Origin: Proluteimonas luteida
Lineage (GTDB): Bacteria; Pseudomonadota; Gammaproteobacteria; Xanthomonadales; Xanthomonadaceae
Reading direction: 5' to 3'
Length of the DNA: 64,000 nt
Assembly (NCBI RefSeq): GCF_021191695.1
Contig: NZ_JAIWPT010000010.1
Span: forward strand, 1 to 64,000
The notes beneath the pieces are model-generated. The model was not told the origin of the DNA, ran no database searches, and worked only from the letters and a program-made list of their open reading frames with translations. The position numbers and the translations under genes are program-made. This document shows positions 58,539-64,000 of the stretch, in pieces (the stretch's first letter is position 1; every line of letters begins with the position of its first letter).

Positions 58539-59668
58539 CCCTGCGGCATTCCAGCCTGTTTCTCGCACTGGCCGCCCTCGCGCCCGTGGCCGCTGCCCAG
58601 CCGGCGCCCGCGCCGGCCAGCATCGATGCCTGCGTCTCGCTGGAGCAGGACGCGCAGCGTCTGGCCTGCTTCGATGCCGCCACCGGCCGCCGCGCGGCCA
58701 CGCCGGCGGCCGCAGACTCGGCCGCGGCGCAGGCGCGCGAAGTCCGCGACGGCGACGCCGATCCGTCCACGCTGCAGGCGCCGGCCCAGCGGCGCGCCGA
58801 CGGCGACAACCTCTTCGCCTACGACATGGTCGACGATGCGATCGCCAACACCGGCAAGGGCTCGCTGCTCGACAGCCGCTGGGAGCTGGCCAAGGACTCC
58901 AAGCTGGGCCTGTTCAACATGCGCGCCTACAAGCCGGTGTACCTGTTCCCCGCGTTCTGGACGTCGAGCGTGAACCGCACGCCGTCCTCGCCCAATCCCG
59001 ACAACGTCGTGACCACGCCGCAGCAGCTCGACAGCCTGGAGACCAAGTTCCAGCTCAGCTTCAAGACCAAGGCCTGGGAGGACCTGTTCGGCAACAACGG
59101 CGACATCTGGATGGGCTACACCCAGAGCTCGCGCTGGCAGACCTACAACAGCGAGCAGTCGCGCCCGTTCCGCGAGACCAACTACGAGCCGGAAGTGCTG
59201 CTGGTGTTCCGCAACGGCTACAGCATCGCCGGCTGGCACGGCCGCATGGCCGCGATCGGCATCAACCACCAGTCCAACGGCCGTGGCGACCCACTGTCGC
59301 GCAGCTGGAACCGGGTGATGTTCAACGTCGGCCTGGACCGCGACGACTGGGCGCTGATGATCCGGCCGTGGGTGCGCATCTCCGACGGCAGCGACGACGA
59401 CAATCCCGACATCGAGGACTACATCGGCCGTGGCGACGTCACCCTGACCCACGTGCGCGACGGCCACGAGTTCTCGCTGATGGCGCGCCATTCGCTGCGC
59501 GGTGGCGACCGCTCGCACGGTGCGCTGCAGTTCGACTGGGGGTTCCCGATCCATCGCGCGTTCCGCGGCCACCTGCAGGTGTTCAGCGGCTACGGAGAAA
59601 GCCTGATCGACTACAACCACCGCGCGACCTACGTCGGCCTGGGCATCTCGCTGCTGGAGTGGTTCTGA
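58535..59668 (+). CDS. pldA: Outer-membrane phospholipase A
   Basis: 377 residues. Calcium-dependent outer-membrane phospholipase that hydrolyses misplaced phospholipids. Signal peptide (MTLRHSSLFLALAALAPVAAA), then a ~100-residue acidic and Ala-rich extension before the barrel, longer than in E. coli. Catalytic His245 and Ser247 in NHQSNGR, and Asn259 12 residues on, match the E. coli His142/Ser144/Asn156 spacing. The YTQSSRWQTY strand is also conserved, and the C-terminal strand ends in Phe. ATGA-coupled to mscS; a hairpin follows the stop. Confidence 0.95.
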   Translation: MTLRHSSLFLALAALAPVAAAQPAPAPASIDACVSLEQDAQRLACFDAATGRRAATPAAADSAAAQAREVRDGDADPSTLQAPAQRRADGDNLFAYDMVDDAIANTGKGSLLDSRWELAKDSKLGLFNMRAYKPVYLFPAFWTSSVNRTPSSPNPDNVVTTPQQLDSLETKFQLSFKTKAWEDLFGNNGDIWMGYTQSSRWQTYNSEQSRPFRETNYEPEVLLVFRNGYSIAGWHGRMAAIGINHQSNGRGDPLSRSWNRVMFNVGLDRDDWALMIRPWVRISDGSDDDNPDIEDYIGRGDVTLTHVRDGHEFSLMARHSLRGGDRSHGALQFDWGFPIHRAFRGHLQVFSGYGESLIDYNHRATYVGLGISLLEWF

Positions 59669-59714
59669 TGGCGGGCGACGGCGGCTGACGCCGCCTGCGC
59701 GACCCCGCGCGGGC

Positions 59715-59737
59715 CCGCTCCGGCAATGCCGGGGCGG
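59715..59737 (+). terminator. GC-rich hairpin after pldA
   Basis: Ten-bp stem CCGCTCCGGC / GCCGGGGCGG (one T-G pair) with the loop AAT, the same loop as the terminator at 52025. No T-run follows, so termination is uncertain. Confidence 0.35.
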
Positions 59738-59783
59738 ATTGGATTATCCTCCCGGCCAATCCCCCCCGACAGCGGATCCCTGC

Positions 59784-60905
59784 ATGGATGCTCCCGCCCC
59801 CAGGCCCCGACGCTCCTTCTTCGCCTACGCCTCCGCGCTGCTGGGCCTGCTCAGCGTCTTCGGCGTGGTCTGTTTCCACTTCCCGGAAATGCTGACCAGC
59901 AAGGAATTCCGCGCGGTCTACGACGAGGGCTTCGCCCGCAACCTGCTGCTGACCGGGCTGGTCGCGGCCTTCATCCTCGGCACGCTGGCAATCCTGCGCG
60001 ACCGCAACAAGCGCATCGCCACGATCGGCGTCGGCAGCGCGACGCTGGCGGTGCTGCTCGGCGGCACCAACGTGCAGTTCGACAGCATCGGCGAGACGCC
60101 CTACTCGCTCGGCCTGGACTGGTTCGTGATCTCGCTGTTCTTCTCGGCGCTGGTATTCGTGCCGCTGGAGCACTACTTCGGCAAGCGCCGGGTATCGCCG
60201 CTGCGCCGCGGCTGGCGCACCGACCTGGCGTATTTCTTCATGAGCCACGTGCTGGTGCAGTTCATCCTGATCCTGGTGACGGCCTCGACCTCCACGATCG
60301 CCGGGCTTGCCGCGTTTCCCGCGCTCAAGGATGCGATCCAGTCGCTGCCGGTATGGGCGCAGTTCCTGATCGCGGTGTTCGTCGCGGACATGGCGCAGGC
60401 GCTGCTGCACCGCGCCTACCACAACATCCCCTGGCTCTGGCGCTTCCACGCCGTGCACCATTCCAGCCGCGAGATGGACTGGCTGGCCGGTTCGCGCATC
60501 CATTTCGTGGAGATCGTGCTGACCCGCAGCATCGTGCTGCTGCCGTTGCTCGTGCTCGGCTTCTCGACACCGGCGGTCAATGCCTACGTGATCCTGGTCG
60601 GCCTGCAGGCGGTGGTCGCCCACGCCAACATCGGCGTGCGTTTCGGCTGGCTGGAGTACCTGCTGGTGCTGCCGCGCTACCACCACTGGCACCACGCCCG
60701 GCAGCAGGACTACATCGACGTCAACTACGCGATCCACCTGCCGCTGGTGGACATGCTGATGGGCACCTTCAAGCTGCCGCGCGACCAGCGCGAATGGCCG
60801 GAAGAATATGGCGTGATGAAGCTCGAGACCGTGCCGCAGGGCATCGTCAGGCAGCACCTGATGCCGTTCCGCCGGAAGAAGATCTTCGACGACTACGTGG
60901 ACTGA
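59784..60905 (+). CDS. Sterol desaturase/fatty-acid-hydroxylase family membrane enzyme
   Basis: 373 residues. Seven or so hydrophobic helices and the His-box pattern of the membrane di-iron hydroxylase family: HRAYH near 220, FHAVHHSS near 235, HHWHHARQQD near 315. Such enzymes hydroxylate or desaturate fatty acids, sterols or carotenoids. Substrate is not predictable. The start is placed at the ATG giving MDAPAPRPRR; an in-frame TTG 15 codons upstream is the alternative. The next gene overlaps its stop by one base. Confidence 0.88.
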   Translation: MDAPAPRPRRSFFAYASALLGLLSVFGVVCFHFPEMLTSKEFRAVYDEGFARNLLLTGLVAAFILGTLAILRDRNKRIATIGVGSATLAVLLGGTNVQFDSIGETPYSLGLDWFVISLFFSALVFVPLEHYFGKRRVSPLRRGWRTDLAYFFMSHVLVQFILILVTASTSTIAGLAAFPALKDAIQSLPVWAQFLIAVFVADMAQALLHRAYHNIPWLWRFHAVHHSSREMDWLAGSRIHFVEIVLTRSIVLLPLLVLGFSTPAVNAYVILVGLQAVVAHANIGVRFGWLEYLLVLPRYHHWHHARQQDYIDVNYAIHLPLVDMLMGTFKLPRDQREWPEEYGVMKLETVPQGIVRQHLMPFRRKKIFDDYVD

Positions 60906-61867
60906 TGTCCGTGCGGTCTGTGCGCCGGGTATTGCTGTGGTTGCCTGCACTCGCGCTGCTGGTCGTCGCGTCACTGCACTCGCCCGCGGCGGCTGCCGCG
61001 CGCATCTACGACCGCGATGGCCTGACCGTCGACACCCACAGGCGCCGGGGCAACGACCGCTATCTGATCGCGGAATCGACCCGGTACGACGTCCGCCATC
61101 GCCGCAAACCGGTCTGCGGCAGTGACATCGCCACGCTGCTGTATCCGGACGGCCCCGAGTGGCGGTGGCGGGACTTCTACTGCCCGTCGCAGGTGCTGGT
61201 GGCCGGTGACCATCTGCTGGTGATGTTCAGCAGTGGCAACGCGCGCATACCCGCGTTCGTCGACGCGTCCGGCGGCACGCTGCGGCTCGAGCGCATGCCG
61301 GTATCGATGACGCCACGGCGGGACGCCTTGTCCAGCCTGCGCGACCACCGGATGCGGGTCCCGGGGTGGTCTCGACTGGTGACCGGATGGTACGACACGG
61401 TCCTGATCCAGCACGCGCCGCTGCAGGTGGTGCTGCTGGGGGAAGGCCACCTGCTGGACATCGACGCGGGCATCGCCTGGCTGGTGGTCGAACCCTCGAT
61501 GCGCGTCGCCAACCGGCAGCCCGACCGGATCGGCCACACCGCCGACGGCGTGGCCGTCGTCCTTGCCGGCGAGACGATGCGCGTCCCCACTCCGCTCGCG
61601 TTCCGCGCAGTACGGGTAAAGGATGGGCAGGAACTGGCTCGGCTGGAACTCGACGACCCCTGCCTGACGGTGCCGCGGCTGGAGATCGACTCCAACGGTT
61701 TCGGCCGCCGCATCCCGCAGGACGCGCCAGTCGTACCTTTCGACGCCGTGCCCGGCTGGCGGGCCGACGTGCTCGAACTGCGGCAGACCGCCGATGGCGC
61801 CACGCTGCAGTTGCGCGATGCTGGCCGCCTGATCCGCCTACCGGGCTGTAGCGAGCCGCACGGTTGA
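60905..61867 (+). CDS. Exported protein of unknown function
   Basis: 320 residues; the ATG overlaps the preceding TGA by one base, so it is coupled to the hydroxylase gene. Signal peptide-like N-terminus (RRVLLWLPALALLVVASLHSPAAAAA). The mature part is beta-rich with alternating Arg/Asp-rich segments (YDRDGLTVDTHRRR, SSGNARIPAFVDASGGTLRLERMPV, VVLLGEGHLLDIDAGIAWLVVE) and three Cys (CGSD, FYCPS, DDPCLT) plus one near the end (LPGCSEP). I do not recognise a family. It could be a beta-propeller-like lipoprotein-free periplasmic protein. Confidence 0.65.
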   Translation: MSVRSVRRVLLWLPALALLVVASLHSPAAAAARIYDRDGLTVDTHRRRGNDRYLIAESTRYDVRHRRKPVCGSDIATLLYPDGPEWRWRDFYCPSQVLVAGDHLLVMFSSGNARIPAFVDASGGTLRLERMPVSMTPRRDALSSLRDHRMRVPGWSRLVTGWYDTVLIQHAPLQVVLLGEGHLLDIDAGIAWLVVEPSMRVANRQPDRIGHTADGVAVVLAGETMRVPTPLAFRAVRVKDGQELARLELDDPCLTVPRLEIDSNGFGRRIPQDAPVVPFDAVPGWRADVLELRQTADGATLQLRDAGRLIRLPGCSEPHG

Positions 61868-61888
61868 ACCGCGGGCGCCAGCGGCGCT

Positions 61889-63451
61889 TCAGGCGATCTC
61901 GACCACCGGAATGCCGGCGATCCGCGCCTTCCACTCGCGCGGGCCGGTCTCGTGCACCGAGGTGCCGGCCGAATCCACGGCCACCGTCACCGGCATGTCC
62001 TGGACCTCGAACTCGTAGATCGCCTCCATGCCGAGATCCTCGAACGCGAGCACCTTCGCCGCCTTGATCGCCTTCGACACCAGGTACGCCGAGCCGCCGA
62101 CCGCCATCAGGTAGACGGACTTGTGTTTCCTGATCGCGTCGATCGCCGCCGGGCCGCGCTCGGCCTTGCCGACCATGCCCAGCAGGCCGGTCTGGTCGAG
62201 CACCTGTTCGGTGAACTTGTCCATGCGCGTGGCCGTGGTCGGGCCGGCCGGGCCGACGACCTCGCCCGCCACCGGATCGACCGGGCCGACGTAGTAGATG
62301 AAGCGGCCCTTGAGGTCGACCGGCAGCGTCTCGCCGCGGTTGAGCATGTCGACGATGCGCTTGTGCGCGGCGTCGCGGCCGGTCAACAGCTTGCCGCTGA
62401 GCAGCAGCACCTCGCCCGGCCTGAAGGTGGTCACCTCTTCCGGCGTGATGCTGTCGAGATCGACGCGGCGCGCGCCGGTCGGGTTGTAGGTCAGCTCCGG
62501 CCAGTCGGCCAGCGACGGCGGATCGAGCATCACCGGACCGCTGCCGTCGAGGGTGAAATGCGCATGGCGGGTCGCCGCGCAGTTGGGGATCATCGCCACC
62601 GGCAGGTTCGCCGCGTGGGTCGGGAAATCCTTGACCTTGATGTCGAGCACGGTGGTCAGGCCGCCGAGGCCCTGGGCGCCGATGCCCAGCGCGTTGACCT
62701 TGTCGTAGAGCTCCAGCCGCAGCTCCTCGGCACGGTTCGACGGGCCGCGCGCCTGCAGGTCGGTGATGTCGATCGGCTCCATCAGCGACTCCTTGGCCAG
62801 CAGCATCGCCTTCTCGGCGGTACCGCCGATGCCGATGCCGAGCATGCCCGGCGGGCACCAGCCCGCGCCCATCGTCGGCACGGTCCTGAGCACCCAGTCG
62901 ACGATGGAGTCCGACGGATTGAGCATCGCGAACTTGGACTTGGCCTCCGAGCCGCCGCCCTTGGCCGCGACGATGACATCGACCGTGTTGCCCGGCACGA
63001 TCTTGACGTTGACCACGCCGGGCGTGTTGTCCTTCGTGTTGCTGCGCTTGCCGGCCGGATCGGCCAGCACGCTGGCACGGAGCTTGTTGTCCGGATGGTT
63101 GTAGGCGCGACGCACGCCCTCGTTGACCATGTCCTCGACGCCCATCGTGGCATCGTCCCAGCGCACGTCCATGCCGATCTCGAGGAACACGGTGACGATG
63201 CCGGTGTCCTGGCAGATCGGGCGGTGGCCCTCGGCGCACATGCGCGAGTTGATCAGGATCTGGGCGATCGCATCCTTCGCCGCCGGGGACGCCTCGCGCT
63301 CGTAGGCGGCGGCGAGGTTGCGGATGTAGTCGACCGGGTGGTAGTAGCTGATGTACTGGAGCGCGTCGGCGACGGACTGGATCAGGTCTTCCTGGCGGAT
63401 CGAGACGGGCGCGCGGACGGATGCGTCGCGGACGGGCGGATTATGGGTCAC
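61889..63451 (-). CDS. fumA: Class I fumarate hydratase (iron-sulfur)
   Basis: 520 residues. Oxygen-sensitive [4Fe-4S] fumarase converting fumarate and malate. Cluster ligands are Cys80 (RPICQDTG), Cys199 (GAGWCPPG) and Cys291 (NCAATRH). The C-terminal domain has the conserved GEVVGPAGPTTATRMDKFTEQVL and GKAERGPAAIDAIRKHKSVYLMAVGGSAYLVSKAI. All typical segments are present and length is normal for the long class I type. It is convergent with the exported protein of unknown function and divergent from the amidinotransferase-family gene; it continues the TCA step after the succinate dehydrogenase encoded in this window. Confidence 0.96.
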   Translation of the reverse strand: MTHNPPVRDASVRAPVSIRQEDLIQSVADALQYISYYHPVDYIRNLAAAYEREASPAAKDAIAQILINSRMCAEGHRPICQDTGIVTVFLEIGMDVRWDDATMGVEDMVNEGVRRAYNHPDNKLRASVLADPAGKRSNTKDNTPGVVNVKIVPGNTVDVIVAAKGGGSEAKSKFAMLNPSDSIVDWVLRTVPTMGAGWCPPGMLGIGIGGTAEKAMLLAKESLMEPIDITDLQARGPSNRAEELRLELYDKVNALGIGAQGLGGLTTVLDIKVKDFPTHAANLPVAMIPNCAATRHAHFTLDGSGPVMLDPPSLADWPELTYNPTGARRVDLDSITPEEVTTFRPGEVLLLSGKLLTGRDAAHKRIVDMLNRGETLPVDLKGRFIYYVGPVDPVAGEVVGPAGPTTATRMDKFTEQVLDQTGLLGMVGKAERGPAAIDAIRKHKSVYLMAVGGSAYLVSKAIKAAKVLAFEDLGMEAIYEFEVQDMPVTVAVDSAGTSVHETGPREWKARIAGIPVVEIA

Positions 63452-63594
63452 GGCTGGCCTCTGGGCTGGCGGATGGCGATTGCTGAACTTGTTATTTTAC
63501 CGCCCGGATCAGCCGCATTGCCCGCGCCGCCAGAGCCGGCTTGCATCCATGCCGCGTCGGCACGAAGCCGGCGGCAGACCACCGGAGCCCCCCG

Positions 63595-64000
63595 ATGTCC
63601 CATCGCCCCCGCATCCTGATGTGCCCACCGACCCATTTCGCGGTGGACTACGTGATCAATCCCTGGATGCACGGCAACCAGGGCAGCGCCGATCCCGAGC
63701 GCGCCCGACGCCAGTGGCAGGCGCTGGTGGACGTGATCGCCACCCGCGCCACGGTGGAATGCATCGAAGCCGGCCCGGGACTGCCCGACATGCCCTTCAC
63801 CGCCAATGCCGGCCTCGTGCTGGGGACGACTTTCGTCCCCAGCCGCTTCCGTCATGCAGAGCGGCGCGGCGAGGAAGCGAGGTTCATCGACTGGTTCGAG
63901 CGCCGCGGCTTCCGGGTGCGGACGTTGCCCGACACCTTGGCGTTCGAGGGCGCCGGCGACGCGCTGCTCGACCGCGGCCAGGCGCTGCTGTGGCTCGGCC
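63595..64000 (+). CDS. Amidinotransferase/DDAH-superfamily protein (partial, cut by right edge)
   Basis: First 135 residues only. The N-terminus ILMCPPTHFAVDYVINPWM, the substrate-loop FTANAGLVLG and VPSRFRHAERRGEE, and LAFEGAGDALLDRG are characteristic of the dimethylargininase/arginine-deiminase superfamily, which acts on guanidino groups through a Cys-His-Glu/Asp set. The catalytic Cys, near the C-terminus, lies beyond the window. Whether it is a dimethylargininase, a citrullinase-like or an arginine-catabolic enzyme cannot be decided from this part. Confidence 0.8.
   Translation, partial: MSHRPRILMCPPTHFAVDYVINPWMHGNQGSADPERARRQWQALVDVIATRATVECIEAGPGLPDMPFTANAGLVLGTTFVPSRFRHAERRGEEARFIDWFERRGFRVRTLPDTLAFEGAGDALLDRGQALLWLG

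Overview
This is about 64 kb of high-GC chromosomal DNA from a gammaproteobacterium. It is most likely a member of the Xanthomonadaceae (Lysobacteraceae), close to Lysobacter or Luteimonas. That placement is inference: it rests on the protein types, the dense ATGA/GTGA-coupled operons, a gammaproteobacterial-type dif-like site, and several families of short intergenic inverted repeats (GATTGGTGATT-type and GCGGATCAACGCGGAT-type). Most of the window is ordinary core metabolism. It is interrupted by one accessory island (about 7.3 to 17.6 kb) and one locally regulated stress-type cluster (about 23 to 29.6 kb).

Left part (1 to 7.2 kb): the tail of an unidentified gene with transposon-like direct repeats, a secreted DUF2272 protein, an alpha/beta hydrolase with a DUF1244 protein, then folD, guaB and guaA (one-carbon and GMP synthesis). 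Island (7.3 to 17.6 kb): a membrane/coiled-coil protein of unknown function and a type I restriction-modification operon ordered hsdM, hsdS, PD-(D/E)XK/DUF5655 protein, winged-helix protein, AbiEii-like nucleotidyltransferase, hsdR. The last two inserted genes form a coupled toxin-antitoxin-like pair with its own palindromic operator. Just beyond hsdR lies a 28-bp XerCD dif-like site, followed by gene debris: a frameshifted zinc-ribbon ORF, a 35-bp direct repeat and an IS3 OrfA fragment.

Iron/metal section (17.6 to 23 kb): an ABC importer (ATPase, FecCD permease, lipoprotein binding protein) diverges from a TonB-dependent receptor across a 56-bp gap holding a Zur/Fur-like palindrome. The next 6 kb hold a MerR regulator and enzymes (alpha/beta hydrolase, acetoacetate-decarboxylase-like protein, saccharopine-dehydrogenase-like reductase, DJ-1/PfpI protein, NAD-dependent epimerase, and a decayed aldehyde dehydrogenase). 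Three promoters have the same MerR-type layout (TTGACC, 19-bp spacer, dyad AAGTnnACTT) and a fourth is weaker. Then come a PadR regulator with its siderophore-interacting flavin reductase, resembling the E. coli YqjI/YqjH nickel-iron pair, and a secreted SH3 protein.

Right part (32.3 to 64 kb): tRNA-Arg(CCU), a piperidine-6-carboxylate dehydrogenase (lysine catabolism; glutaryl-CoA dehydrogenase lies at 50.6 kb), two DUF4190 paralogues, pyrD, murB and a DMT exporter. The LolCD lipoprotein-release genes follow, then a full succinate dehydrogenase locus (sdhCDAB with assembly factors SDHAF4 and SdhE) and ygfZ. After these come an OmpA-like lipoprotein, a fused E1 alpha/beta dehydrogenase, a GST with two paralogous acetyltransferases, glycine-zipper envelope proteins, tatD, tcdA, a membrane-anchored cytochrome c'-like protein, a cold-shock protein, MscS, outer-membrane phospholipase A, a fatty acid hydroxylase and class I fumarase. 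A truncated amidinotransferase-family gene runs off the right edge.
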